In this document: positions 17,231 through 25,827 of the stretch, in pieces | How the letters are laid out: the number at the start of each line of letters is the position of its first letter | Numbering within the stretch: position 1 is the stretch's first letter | Notes under the pieces: model-generated | Databases searched by the model: none | Seen by the model: the letters and a program-made list of their open reading frames with translations, nothing else | What the model was told of the DNA's origin: nothing | NCBI GenBank assembly: GCA_003695655.1 | Contig: RFIF01000294.1 | Location: forward strand, 1 to 35,807 | Source of the DNA: Cyanobacteria bacterium J069 | GTDB taxonomy: Bacteria > Cyanobacteriota > Cyanobacteriia > Elainellales > Elainellaceae | DNA: 35,807 bases | Direction: 5' to 3' | Translations under genes and position numbers: made by a program

Positions 17231-17258
17231 AAACCAGAAACCAGAAACCACAAACCAG
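17231..17258 (+). repeat. heptamer tandem repeat AAACCAG x4
   Basis: Four consecutive 7-bp units read AAACCAG, AAACCAG, AAACCAC, AAACCAG. Heptameric short tandem repeats (STRR) are known from filamentous cyanobacteria. Confidence 0.85.
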
Positions 17259-17553
17259 ATTTACTGTCAGGCGCATTGCAGCGGCAGGGGCGATCGCGCT
17301 CAACCTGGGCGATCGCTCTCCGGAGTGGCTGGCAAACCCGTTGTATCAGGAAAAGGACGACCTGCTGGTTTGCCGATCCCATCCTTCACTCACTGGTTCT
17401 TCTGGCCTTTGCCCTCTTACAATAGGGGGTGCGTTCTGCCCTCACGTTCTGCCCTCAGTAGAACAAGCTTGTCGATGGCTAGGCAGGATGATCCTGCTGG
17501 TTCTGATGTTCACCTGTATTCTGGTCATCCCAAACGCCAGATAAAATCCGGTT

Positions 17554-17589
17554 GACTGGTTGCATGACTGGTTACATGACTAGTTACTT
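17554..17589 (+). repeat. 12-bp tandem repeat x3
   Basis: The units GACTGGTTGCAT, GACTGGTTACAT and GACTAGTTACTT follow each other without gap and differ by one to three bases. Confidence 0.75.
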
Positions 17590-17905
17590 TGTCTTTTTTG
17601 AATGCGGCGCACAGCGCTACGCCAAAAAATATAAAGATCGCCTAGCAATGAATCTGACGGCAAATCTGAGCGGGCGCAGGAGTAGACTTCCTGGCTTGGG
17701 GTTGACCTTTCACTCTCCAAAAAGTAGAACGGTTTGCGTGCCAGGATAATACTATGAGTCCTTGCGGGTATCTGTCTGAATGAGCTGGTTGCCAAACCAG
17801 GTTCCAGCTAAAAGCTCAAAGATACTCAAAGTGCATGTTTAAGCGCAGTCATGTCTGCCATCGCGGCAATTTATACGGGGCATAATGCCTAGCACCAAGT
17901 AACTG

Positions 17906-18850
17906 ATGGGATCTCTGCTGAAGCAATGGCTGACAAACCCTGACTGGACTCAGTCCTTGCTGCTGCACGGGATTGACGTTGTGTTGGTGCTGGTGTTGAC
18001 CTATATGGTGCTAGTGATTATTGGCGATCGCCGCACGCTCTGGATGGTCAGGGGACTCATCGTGCTGATGCTGGCCTCCGCCCTCAGCAAAGCCCTCACC
18101 CTCCAACTGCTGAGCTTTGTCCTCGAAAAACTGGTCATTGGCTCTGCCGTTGCCATGGCCTTCATGCTGCAAGCCGAGTTTCGGCGGCTGCTAGAGCAGC
18201 TAGGCCGGGGTGAAATCTGGCAACTGCTCAAGCCCGCCACCGAATCACTGCCTAAGTCTGACAGCGTTATTGACGAAATAGTCGATGCGGTTAAAGAGCT
18301 ATCTCAAAATCGCACAGGCGCACTGCTGATCTTGGAAACCAGTCGCCCGATTGATGAGCGTGATTTCTCGGTTCCTGGCGTCCGGCTTAATGCAGAAGTC
18401 TCCAAAGAACTCTTGCAAACGATTTTTCAAACCTCAACGCTGCTCCACGATGGCGCAGTCCTGATTCGGGGGTCGCGGCTGGCGGCCGCAGGTGTGATTT
18501 TGCCTTTGTCAGAGCGCAGCGCTTCCCGGCAGTTGGGCACCCGCCACCGAGCCGCAATGGGAATTACTGAGCGAGTGGAGCAATGCCTCTGTATAGTGGT
18601 ATCGGAAGAAACGGGTTCTATTTCTTTGGCAGAAGGCGGGATCTTAAACCGCCCGCTCACCAGCAGCAAATTGCGGGAACTGCTCCTCGCTCGGTTCTCT
18701 CAATCGGTAGAGCGCGAACCCGTTGCGCCGCAGTTGCGGAGTCTGGGCCGCCAATTTATCGACCGACTCAAGCCATTCTTGCCTCCCCCTTTTCGTGTTT
18801 CCAAGTCGGCTTCTCGGAGAAAAAATGACAGCAAAGCCAACCGTTCTTAG
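17906..18850 (+). CDS. cdaA: membrane-bound diadenylate cyclase CdaA
   Basis: This enzyme makes the second messenger c-di-AMP from two ATP. It has 314 residues. Three membrane helices fill the first ~90 residues ([45 protein letters not shown]). The DAC (DisA-N) domain follows, with the catalytic DGA motif (LLHDGAVLI, Asp 182) and the RHR motif (GTRHRAAMG, Arg 213-Arg 215), both intact. The C-terminal 50 residues are basic and variable ([17 protein letters not shown]). In cyanobacteria this is usually the only diadenylate cyclase and c-di-AMP is tied to osmotic and potassium balance and night survival. It overlaps the uppS start by 26 bases, so the two are translationally linked. No CdaR or GlmM gene is adjacent, unlike in Firmicutes. 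Confidence 0.94.
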   Translation: MGSLLKQWLTNPDWTQSLLLHGIDVVLVLVLTYMVLVIIGDRRTLWMVRGLIVLMLASALSKALTLQLLSFVLEKLVIGSAVAMAFMLQAEFRRLLEQLGRGEIWQLLKPATESLPKSDSVIDEIVDAVKELSQNRTGALLILETSRPIDERDFSVPGVRLNAEVSKELLQTIFQTSTLLHDGAVLIRGSRLAAAGVILPLSERSASRQLGTRHRAAMGITERVEQCLCIVVSEETGSISLAEGGILNRPLTSSKLRELLLARFSQSVEREPVAPQLRSLGRQFIDRLKPFLPPPFRVSKSASRRKNDSKANRS

Positions 18851-19580
18851 AGACCTGCCCGCAGATTTGCAGCAGGAGCGTCTGCCCAAACATGTTGCTG
18901 TGATTATGGACGGCAACGGACGCTGGGCAAAACAGCGGGGCTTACCGCGCATCATGGGGCATCGGCGGGGCGTGGATACTCTCAAAGAACTGCTGCGCTG
19001 CTGCCGAGACTGGGGCATTGAGGCGCTGACCGCCTATGCCTTTTCGACGGAAAACTGGGGGCGTCCACTGGAAGAGGTGGACTTTTTAATGACCTTGTTT
19101 GAGCGAGTGCTGCGGCAGGAACTGCGAGAAATGATGGAAGAGCAGGTGCGGATTCGGTTTGTGGGCGATTTGTCCCGGTTGCCAGCGTCGCTGCGGTCTG
19201 AGATTGAACGCTCGATGGCAGAAACCAGCCAGAATCAAGGAATTCAGTTCTCTGTGGCCACGAACTATGGGGGGCGACAGGAGATTGTGCAGGCTTGTCG
19301 GGCGATCGCCATGCAGGTCGAGCAAGGCAAGCTGCACCCCGGAGAGATTGACGAAGCGCTGTTTTCTCAGCATCTTTATACCAAGGGGACGGGCGATCCT
19401 GACTTGCTGATTCGTACCAGCGGTGAGATGCGGATTAGCAACTTTTTGCTGTGGCAGATGGCCTACGCCGAGATGTATATCACCGATACGCTGTGGCCCG
19501 ACTTTGACCGGGCGGAGTTTCATCGGGCGCTGGTGGACTATCAACAGCGCGATCGCCGCTTCGGTCGCCTTTCCTCCTAA
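18825..19580 (+). CDS. uppS: isoprenyl transferase (undecaprenyl diphosphate synthase)
   Basis: This cis-prenyltransferase adds isopentenyl units to farnesyl diphosphate to build the lipid carrier for peptidoglycan and polysaccharide synthesis. It has 251 residues. The ORF track starts at 18723, within cdaA; ATG 18825, with GGAGA 5-9 bases upstream, fits the family N-terminus. Motifs: [18 protein letters not shown] (catalytic Asp 29), [36 protein letters not shown], and [26 protein letters not shown] with the C-terminal substrate-binding Arg and Glu residues. All key residues are intact. It overlaps cdaA by 26 bases. Confidence 0.96.
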   Translation: MTAKPTVLRDLPADLQQERLPKHVAVIMDGNGRWAKQRGLPRIMGHRRGVDTLKELLRCCRDWGIEALTAYAFSTENWGRPLEEVDFLMTLFERVLRQELREMMEEQVRIRFVGDLSRLPASLRSEIERSMAETSQNQGIQFSVATNYGGRQEIVQACRAIAMQVEQGKLHPGEIDEALFSQHLYTKGTGDPDLLIRTSGEMRISNFLLWQMAYAEMYITDTLWPDFDRAEFHRALVDYQQRDRRFGRLSS

Positions 19581-19725
19581 AGCATGGTTCCAATTTTCCC
19601 AACAACCTCTTTACCTGTCCTGCCGGTCTTCTGCTGGTCTTTTTAGAGCGCTCATCGCTGACAAGATGCCCACCGGGGCGATTAATTGGTTTTGACTTGC
19701 AATCCCCTATTTCCTGGAGTGAACC

Positions 19726-20544
19726 ATGTCAAACTGGCGCGGAATGCTTGGACGATTCTGGACAGATGCAAACTGGCAACTGGTAGAAGTGCTGACGAAT
19801 CCAGCCAAGGTCACGCTGTTGTTTATGGCGTTGCTGGTGCTGCTGTGGGGATTGCCCCTGCTCATGCCTGTGTCAAAAAACTGGATTAAGCAACGAAAAT
19901 TTTTGAATCGAATGCTGATTTTGGTGCTGGTGCTGTATTGGCTAACGATTTCGCCCCTCGGCGCAGCCGCATTAACCTATCCCCTAACCACAGCCCTGCC
20001 GGCTGATTTGGGACAGCCCGCCGATGCGATTGTCGTGCTCACCCGCAACCGACGGGATGAGGGGCGGCGCTATGAAACAGCGATTGACCTGTATCTGCAA
20101 GGGCGATCGCCCCGCATTTTCGTGACCACGGAAGGGAATCTGGAAGATGCTGCAAACCTGCTGCAAGCGCGGGGCCTGCCGCTGTCAATCCTGAGTGCGA
20201 CGAACTGTGCCCGCACCACCAAGGATGAAGCCGAGACTGCCGCCACGATCCTGGGACCGCAGGGCGTCGAAACAATTATCTTAATTACAGATCCGGCTCA
20301 TCTGCGGCGAGCCACGCTGACCTTTGAAGGCTACGGGTTTGCAGTGATTCCCCATGCGGAGACAGCGCCCATTCCCGATGCCCGGCGATCGCTGCTGGCC
20401 CTGCGAGAATATCCAGCCCTGGTTAGCTATTTGCTGCTGGGTCGGTTTCGCCCCGAGTCTCCCAATGCGCTGAGAAACCCTGCCCCAGAGCAACTCGAAA
20501 AAGTTGAGGCGCGGGAGTGTGCGATCGCTCCATCCGCCAGTTGA
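19726..20544 (+). CDS. YdcF/SanA-like (DUF218) membrane protein
   Basis: This 272-residue protein has two N-terminal membrane segments (about 28-48, KVTLLFMALLVLLWGLPLLM; and 63-88, MLILVLVLYWLTISPLGAAAL), followed by a DUF218 domain. The domain begins PADAIVVLTRNRRDEGRRYETAIDLY and includes a conserved SATNCARTTKDEAE segment and VETIILITDPAHLRRATLTF. Family members (ElyC, SanA, YdcF) act in envelope integrity and the lipid carrier cycle in Escherichia coli; the reaction is unknown. The usual GG after IVVL is replaced by TR here. GGAG lies about 9 bases before the ATG. Downstream of uppS by 145 bases in the same direction, which fits an envelope role. Confidence 0.82.
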   Translation: MSNWRGMLGRFWTDANWQLVEVLTNPAKVTLLFMALLVLLWGLPLLMPVSKNWIKQRKFLNRMLILVLVLYWLTISPLGAAALTYPLTTALPADLGQPADAIVVLTRNRRDEGRRYETAIDLYLQGRSPRIFVTTEGNLEDAANLLQARGLPLSILSATNCARTTKDEAETAATILGPQGVETIILITDPAHLRRATLTFEGYGFAVIPHAETAPIPDARRSLLALREYPALVSYLLLGRFRPESPNALRNPAPEQLEKVEARECAIAPSAS

Positions 20545-20573
20545 GCCATCTAGAAACCCGCCTTTCAGCCAGG

Positions 20574-20879
20574 TTACGGCCCCACAAAGATCGCCTCATC
20601 CAGATCGCGGCGGCTCAAAGAATACTTGAATGATCGCAGCAGATCCTGTCCGTTGTCGCCAGCTCCGACATAGCGCACGGCGATCGAATCCACGTCCATC
20701 ACAATCTGTGCCTCCCACTGGGGGCGCTGCACATACCAGCAATGCAGATTGTCGCGGTCTTGCTGACACCCCTTAGAAACGAGCCATTGCTCAATCTCAG
20801 GCAGCGGGTGATTGTAAAGCGGCGTATCGGCGGGGGGGAGGGGCATGGGGTCGTGGATAGTGGGGTAATCAAGTGACAT
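20574..20879 (-). CDS. DUF3143 family protein
   Basis: This is a small soluble protein (101 residues) of a cyanobacterial/plastid family of unknown function. The family segment starts at about residue 19 (TPLYNHPLPEIEQWLVSKGC) and goes through LHCWYVQRPQWEAQIVMDVDSIAVRYVG to SFKYSLSRRDLDEAIFVGP at the C-terminus. The first 16 residues (MSLDYPTIHDPMPLPP) are variable; an internal ATG at 20846 is an alternative start. It lies 165 bases downstream of a J-domain gene on the same strand, an arrangement I recall from other cyanobacteria; the two proteins may work together. Confidence 0.8.
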   Translation of the reverse strand: MSLDYPTIHDPMPLPPADTPLYNHPLPEIEQWLVSKGCQQDRDNLHCWYVQRPQWEAQIVMDVDSIAVRYVGAGDNGQDLLRSFKYSLSRRDLDEAIFVGP

Positions 20880-21018
20880 AGGATGAGGAGAACTAAGGGA
20901 ATGAGGTGATGAGGCAATGGAGTGCCCAGGCGAATGGATGAGTGCTATGAGTGCTTTGGCTCTTTACATTATTCAAGCCAGCTATCGCGATTGGTGCGGT
21001 CTGTGCTGGTTGCTTGCT

Positions 21019-21044
21019 CTAGCTGTCTGGGCTAGCTGTCTGGG
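21019..21044 (+). repeat. 13-bp tandem duplication directly after the J-domain gene stop
   Basis: CTAGCTGTCTGGG occurs twice in tandem, with a third partial copy (CTAGCTGTC) at 21045-21053 that contains the J-domain gene stop codon. Confidence 0.85.
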
Positions 21045-21743
21045 CTAGCTGTCATCGCTGACGACTGCGGCATTGCCTTCTAGCTCGGTGGCTGCTGGGT
21101 CGGTGGCTGCTGGGTCGGTGGCTGCTGGGTCGATGGTGGGGAGCACAGGCGCAGTGGGTGTGGCGTTGGCATGGCGAATCATTTCTACCAGGCGCTCAGG
21201 TTTTAGACTGGCGACTGAAAGCTCGCCTGAAAACTCGCCCCGCGACACGCCCACCGCTAGCACCAGCAGCAGGCAGGCCACAAAGGTAACACCCAGAATA
21301 AACAGTGCAAATAGTTCTCCCCCAGACAGGGGGCGATCGCTGGGGTCAAGGTAGGCATTCGAGCGCTGTCGGTGGGCTTCAGACCCGGATCGGTTAAAAT
21401 CAGCCCGAGCCTGCATGACCGAGACACGGGAGTAGCCCAGCTTGAGGTCATAAACTGACCGCCGTTCTGGACTGCTGAGGGTGGCATAGGCCTCATTCAA
21501 GTCGTGAAACTTGGCAGTGGCAACGTCGGGCGGCAGTTCGGTCGTATCAGGGTGATAGAGCTTGCTCAAATCTCGATAGGCTCGACGGATCTCTTGCGCC
21601 GACGCCGTATAGCGCAGCCCCAAGACCGTGTAATAGTTCGCAGATTTTGATGTGAAATTGGTTGCATCGGGTGGTTGCCCTGGCACTGTCCGTCCTCCGA
21701 TTTTGGGAGCAGCCCCATCAATTTGAGGGCATTGGTTATGCAC
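21045..21743 (-). CDS. membrane-anchored J-domain protein
   Basis: This 232-residue DnaJ-type co-chaperone is predicted to stimulate Hsp70 (DnaK) at the membrane. The J domain covers about residues 36-100 with the intact HPD tripeptide (YHPDTT, 64-66) between helices II and III. There is no Gly/Phe-rich region or zinc finger, so it is a class III J protein. A single membrane helix follows at about 145-170 (LFALFILGVTFVACLLLVLAVG), then a tail with DPAAT three times. About 35 residues precede the J domain. The gene is upstream of and co-directional with the DUF3143 gene. Confidence 0.87.
   Translation of the reverse strand: MHNQCPQIDGAAPKIGGRTVPGQPPDATNFTSKSANYYTVLGLRYTASAQEIRRAYRDLSKLYHPDTTELPPDVATAKFHDLNEAYATLSSPERRSVYDLKLGYSRVSVMQARADFNRSGSEAHRQRSNAYLDPSDRPLSGGELFALFILGVTFVACLLLVLAVGVSRGEFSGELSVASLKPERLVEMIRHANATPTAPVLPTIDPAATDPAATDPAATELEGNAAVVSDDS
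21085..21129 (-). repeat. 15-bp tandem repeat x3 coding DPAAT
   Basis: TCGGTGGCTGCTGGG (plus strand) is repeated three times perfectly and codes for the DPAAT repeats near the C-terminus of the J-domain protein. Perfect DNA identity suggests recent expansion. Confidence 0.9.
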
Positions 21744-21829
21744 AACTAGCGCCGAGGTTGCGAAAGGTGCGTTTGCGGCTCACCTCAGGCGATCGCATTC
21801 TGATCATGCTCTTATATTTTTAATTAATT

Positions 21830-22951
21830 TTAACCAGATGTCTGGGCGATCGTGCCATGAGGAGTCTCTCGAAGCATTTCGCGAAACCACTGCTCTGTGC
21901 GATCGCCCATCTTTGGCATCGAGTAATAAGCCTCGGCCCGCCGTCGGCAGGCGGCGCGATCAATCTGCTCAATCTGGCGCACCGCCTGGATTAGCCCTGT
22001 GACCTGATCCGGTTCCACGAGCCATCCCGTTTCTCCATCCACGACGATCTCGGCTGGCCCACCCCGACGATAGGCAATCACAGGCACCCCGCAGGCCAGC
22101 GCCTCCACGGCCACATTGCCAAACGCCTCGACCCATTTCGGCGTCATCAGCAGGGCGCGACATCGCCCGAGTTCCTGCTGCAACTGCTCCGTCGCCAGAA
22201 ATCCGCGATAGTCTATTGGCGCAGTAGGGTAGCGCTGCTGAAGCTGCTGCCAGTAGTCTGGATCGGGCATTGCACCCCATACTGAGAGGGGGATTCCGGT
22301 TTGGGCGGAAACGGCGATCGCATCTTCCAGTCCCTTCTCCGGAGCCAGGCGACCCACCCAGCCCAGTCGATGATCCGGCTCCGCACAAAAGCCATAGCGA
22401 GACAGATCTAGCCCATTGCCCAGCACGCGAAACTGGTCGGCACAGGCAAACGTCTGCGCCTGAGCGTGGCTATGGGCTGCCAGCGTGCCGGGAAAGGCTG
22501 CCGCCACCTGCTGAATCGCGGCATCCATCGCCGCCGTCAGTGCCCCCATGCTGATCAAATGAGCGATCGGGCGCTGAAAAAACGGCGTCAGATACAGCGG
22601 CAGCCAGTCGTATGCAAAGTTTACCAGCAGGTCATAGTCATGTTGCACCTGGCGGGCGTAGTCCCACATGTAACCCAGCACCGACGCTGGGGGCATCACC
22701 ACGGGGTCGGTGTAGTGCTGATTTTGGGCGCTGGTTTGTAGCTTCCCGGCGATCGCCACAATCGGCACTTCCGAGGCATCTGGCAGTTGAGACCCCTCCG
22801 GCGCGACAATTCGCACCAAATGCCCCCGATTTGCTAGCTCTGTCGCCAGATTATAAAGCGTTAGCTCGACGCCGCCACCCAGCCCGGTGCCCAAGGGCGC
22901 AACCGGCGTCGAGAGCAGCAGCAGCCGCAGAGGAGAAGACGCAGAGGTCAT
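21830..22951 (-). CDS. family 4 glycosyltransferase
   Basis: This 373-residue GT-B enzyme lacks membrane segments. The N-terminal acceptor half begins LRLLLLSTPVAPLGTGLGGGVELTLYNLA with the GT4 glycine loop; the donor half has LGWVGRLAPEKGLEDAI and ends in the E-x7-E motif EAFGNVAVEALACGVPVIAYRRGGPAEIV. The donor and acceptor sugars cannot be told; such enzymes serve glycolipid, polysaccharide or sucrose-like pathways. Its ATG overlaps the ribF stop by four bases (ATGA), which implies translational coupling, although no functional link to flavin synthesis is evident. Confidence 0.87.
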   Translation of the reverse strand: MTSASSPLRLLLLSTPVAPLGTGLGGGVELTLYNLATELANRGHLVRIVAPEGSQLPDASEVPIVAIAGKLQTSAQNQHYTDPVVMPPASVLGYMWDYARQVQHDYDLLVNFAYDWLPLYLTPFFQRPIAHLISMGALTAAMDAAIQQVAAAFPGTLAAHSHAQAQTFACADQFRVLGNGLDLSRYGFCAEPDHRLGWVGRLAPEKGLEDAIAVSAQTGIPLSVWGAMPDPDYWQQLQQRYPTAPIDYRGFLATEQLQQELGRCRALLMTPKWVEAFGNVAVEALACGVPVIAYRRGGPAEIVVDGETGWLVEPDQVTGLIQAVRQIEQIDRAACRRRAEAYYSMPKMGDRTEQWFREMLRETPHGTIAQTSG

Positions 22952-23988
22952 AGCGGAGGCGTTTGGAGGTGCGATCGCGCATGGTCACAGTCTTGCTGAA
23001 TTTGAGCCTTGAGCGCATCGAGCGAGTCAAACTTTTGCTCGGGGCGGAGAAACGCCTCTAAGCTGACGATCAGCGTTTTGCCATAGAGGTCGCCCGCCCA
23101 ATCTAGCAGGTGAACCTCGATTTGGCGCTGGGTGCCGTCTACAGTGGGGCGATAGCCTACGTTCATCACGCCCGGCAGCGCCCGCAGAACCGGACTCTCC
23201 AGGTCGGCAGCCGAGTCGGGGCGAGGGGAACGGTCGAGTGCTGGAGTAGCGATGTTGTGGAGACTGACGCGCACAGCATAGACCCCTAGCTGGGGGAGAA
23301 ACTTTTCTGCGGGCAGGCGCAGGTTGGCGGTGGGAAACCCGAGCGATCGCCCTAGCTGTTGCCCCTGCACCACTTCGCCCACCAGCGTATAGGGCCGTCC
23401 TAGCAGCCGGGCGGCTGGCTGCACCTGTCCCTGCCGCAGATAGTCGCGGATGCCAGAACTGCTGACCCGTTCTCCGTCTAGCATATGCATGGGCACGACG
23501 TGAACCGGAATGTTGTATCCAGCAGCGATCGCCCGCAAATCCTGCGCGGTTCCCGCCCGTCGATGCCCAAAGCAAAAGTTTTCGCCGACGCTGATTTCTT
23601 GGGCGCTCAGCGATCGCACCAAAACCTGCTCGACAAAGTCCGCTGGGGAGAGGTTGGATAGCGCCTGGTCAAAGGGCAGCCGCACCAGTTGCTCGACCCC
23701 GATTTGGCTGAGCTGCATTACTTTTTCATCAAGCGGCGTCAGCAAATCGCGCCGCTTACCTGTAAAAAACTCACGCGGATGGGGATTAAACGTCACGACT
23801 GTCGGAATCAGCACCGAGGTGGGAGGCGGCGAAACCGCAAGCATATCCGCAGGCGTCGTCCGACACCGCTGAGCCGCAAGCCACACTGGCTCAATCACAG
23901 TTTGATGTCCTGAGTGAACGCCGTCAAAGTTTCCCAGGGCAACGACTGTCGGAGTTTTTACCGTCTCTAGGCAGGAAGTGATCCACAC
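22948..23988 (-). CDS. ribF: bifunctional riboflavin kinase/FAD synthetase
   Basis: This enzyme phosphorylates riboflavin to FMN and adenylates FMN to FAD. It has 346 residues. The N-terminal FAD synthetase half has ALGNFDGVHSGH (HxGH-like nucleotide motif) and VTFNPHPREFF; SSSGIRDYLRQG marks the end of that half. The C-terminal kinase half starts at LLGRPYTLVGEVVQGQQLGRSLGFPTANL with the PTAN motif and ends in AQIQQDCDHA. The start is GTG 23988 (VWITS); this N-terminus is usual in cyanobacterial RibF, where ATG is more common. A four-base overlap joins it to the GT4 gene. Confidence 0.95.
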   Translation of the reverse strand: MWITSCLETVKTPTVVALGNFDGVHSGHQTVIEPVWLAAQRCRTTPADMLAVSPPPTSVLIPTVVTFNPHPREFFTGKRRDLLTPLDEKVMQLSQIGVEQLVRLPFDQALSNLSPADFVEQVLVRSLSAQEISVGENFCFGHRRAGTAQDLRAIAAGYNIPVHVVPMHMLDGERVSSSGIRDYLRQGQVQPAARLLGRPYTLVGEVVQGQQLGRSLGFPTANLRLPAEKFLPQLGVYAVRVSLHNIATPALDRSPRPDSAADLESPVLRALPGVMNVGYRPTVDGTQRQIEVHLLDWAGDLYGKTLIVSLEAFLRPEQKFDSLDALKAQIQQDCDHARSHLQTPPL

Positions 23989-24038
23989 GCTTTACATTTT
24001 GACACAGAGTCAGACCCGCAGCGGGTGGAACCACGCCT

Positions 24039-24950
24039 TCAAGCAGAAATACTCGCTTCAGAGGCAGTCGGCTTGCCATCTGGCTTGCCGTCTGCGGCTT
24101 CTGCCAACACGTCAATCTCTAGCCCTTCATAAGCCACGATACTGTTGGCAAAACTCTTGCGGGCGTCTTCTTGCACCTGATCCATAAACTCGTCGCTATG
24201 CAGCGGGTCATGATGAAAAATCACCAGTTTTTTGACATTGGCAGCTTTAGCGACCTTGACCGCTTCCTGCCAGGTAGAATGTCCCCACTCCTTCTTGGGA
24301 GACTTTTCAGAGTAATATTCCTCGTCGGTATAGGTCGCGTCGTAAATCATGACGTCGGCGTTGCGGCAGAGCCATAAAACGTTCTCATCTAGCCGATCGG
24401 GAAAATGCTCTGTGTCCGTAATGTAAGCTACAGCGCGATCGCCCCAGTTGATCCGATAGCCCACCGACTCGCCAGGGTGATTCAGCAGGGCGTTTTCCAC
24501 CAGCACCTCACCGACCTGCACGGACTCGCCAATTTCCAAATCACAAAAGGACATATCTGCCCCCATAATTTGCAGCGGCACGGGGAAGTTGGGGTGGAGC
24601 ATCTGGTCATTGAGGCGCTGCTCAATGGTGGAACCGTTGGGGGCGATCGCCCCGTAAATATTGAATTTATTGCCCTTAACAAACGCAGGCACAAAGAACG
24701 GAAACCCTTGGATGTGATCCCAGTGGGAATGAGTGAAGAACATATTCACCCGTAGCGGCATCTCGCGCAGTAGGGACTGTCCCAACACTCTCAGACCAGT
24801 TCCGCCGTCAAAAATCAGCCGCTCCCCGGCTACCTGCATTTCCACACAGGAAGTGTTGCCGCCATAGCGCACCGTCTCTGCACCAGGACAGGCGATGCTG
24901 CCTCTCACGCCCCAGAAATGAATCGTAAACTGGTTTTTCACGCTAGACAT
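24039..24950 (-). CDS. MBL-fold metallohydrolase
   Basis: This 303-residue metallo-beta-lactamase fold protein binds two metal ions through HSHWDH (His 74, His 76, Asp 78, His 79), with further ligands likely in LNHPGESVGYR, ITDTEH and FHHDPLH. The N-terminal FTIHFWGVRGSIACPG and YGGNTSCVEM are typical of a cyanobacterial/proteobacterial subgroup related to RNase Z and cyclic-nucleotide phosphodiesterases. The natural substrate is not known. It ends 51 bases before ribF on the same strand and may be co-transcribed. Confidence 0.85.
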   Translation of the reverse strand: MSSVKNQFTIHFWGVRGSIACPGAETVRYGGNTSCVEMQVAGERLIFDGGTGLRVLGQSLLREMPLRVNMFFTHSHWDHIQGFPFFVPAFVKGNKFNIYGAIAPNGSTIEQRLNDQMLHPNFPVPLQIMGADMSFCDLEIGESVQVGEVLVENALLNHPGESVGYRINWGDRAVAYITDTEHFPDRLDENVLWLCRNADVMIYDATYTDEEYYSEKSPKKEWGHSTWQEAVKVAKAANVKKLVIFHHDPLHSDEFMDQVQEDARKSFANSIVAYEGLEIDVLAEAADGKPDGKPTASEASISA

Positions 24951-25827
24951 GTGTGGTTCTTACTGGACTGACATCGGCCCTGCCAAACAAGACCTTCGTT
25001 GCGTGCGCCTGCAATTGGGGTCTCCCTCCAAGCTGTTTAAGTGCGCTGCCTGTGATAGAGATCTTGTGACAGAAAACTCGTAAGAGCGCTAATCCTGAAG
25101 TGATCCGCAAACTACAAGCATGGTGTGCAAGTTCTGAAGCAAGGGTCAGAGACCAAACCAGCCTAGAATAACCCGCTGAAACAGACTCACCGTAACCAAG
25201 CGTTTCCAAGTAGTGTTGAGCCATCTGGAGGTAGAGGCTGGCTCAAAAACACCATTTACCAATCTATGCCCCATTGTAAAGGGGGAAAGACCGTCCGGTT
25301 GCATCCTTGTTCTAGAGTTCCCTATCAATCATGCCATCGCTCCAAAATCCGCGAGATTTTTTTGGTTACTTTTTGTCCACTAGCTTTTTGTCTACTCGTT
25401 GGGGTGACTAGTTTTAGTTTGGGTGACTAGTTTGGGTGACTAGTTTGGGTGACTCGGTTGGGAGCTATCCTGTGAGCCGCATGGATGAAGCGGCACAGGT
25501 TGAACTGCATCAAGACGAGCTGCATGGATTAAGCTACAACTTCCTATTTCATTTGGATGAGTCACCTTAGCATTACCCCAACTCCAAATACATGCTTTAA
25601 CAGAGACTTACCGGAGCGATCGCCCACCTTAGGAAGACTGGGCAACCCGCTATAACCTTAAGCGCCCTGAGCAGATCTGTCTAGAATCTAAATCCCCACA
25701 TGCGCCCTGGCATCCGCAATCGATGCAAAAAATTCAGACTTCTCTACTTTTTGAAATTTGCCTTAAGAACAATGCAATTTTCTGCCTAGAGCCGGGCGAT
25801 GCGGTAAGTCCCAGCATCCCCAGGTCT
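24951..25827. other. 877-base intergenic region, no gene
   Basis: This is the longest spacer in the window, between the MBL gene start and the end of surE. Its minus-strand ORFs (93 and 60 codons) have no family features. It holds a 13-bp GGGTGACTAGTTT repeat cluster (25402-25459). No tRNA-like or riboswitch-like structure was found by eye. Confidence 0.5.
25402..25459 (+). repeat. 13-bp repeat GGGTGACTAGTTT, four copies
   Basis: One copy (25402-25414) is separated by six bases from three tandem copies, 25421-25433, 25434-25446 and a divergent last one at 25447-25459 (GGGTGACTCGGTT). Confidence 0.85.

Larger units (their letters stand above)
17126..17905. other. 780-base intergenic region with short repeats (lysA-cdaA)
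   Basis: No credible gene is present; the longest ORFs (115, 76 and 71 codons) lack family features. It holds four heptamers of AAACCAG type (17231-17258) and three 12-bp units of GACTGGTTGCAT type (17554-17589), plus several HIP1 sites. The cdaA promoter should lie near its right end. Confidence 0.5.

Noticed and set aside
17197-17544. 115-codon ORF in the lysA-cdaA gap
   Set aside because: Begins across a heptamer repeat, composition not protein-like and no motif.
24943-25328. Minus-strand ORFs in the long spacer
   Set aside because: No recognisable domain, overlap each other and the MBL start.
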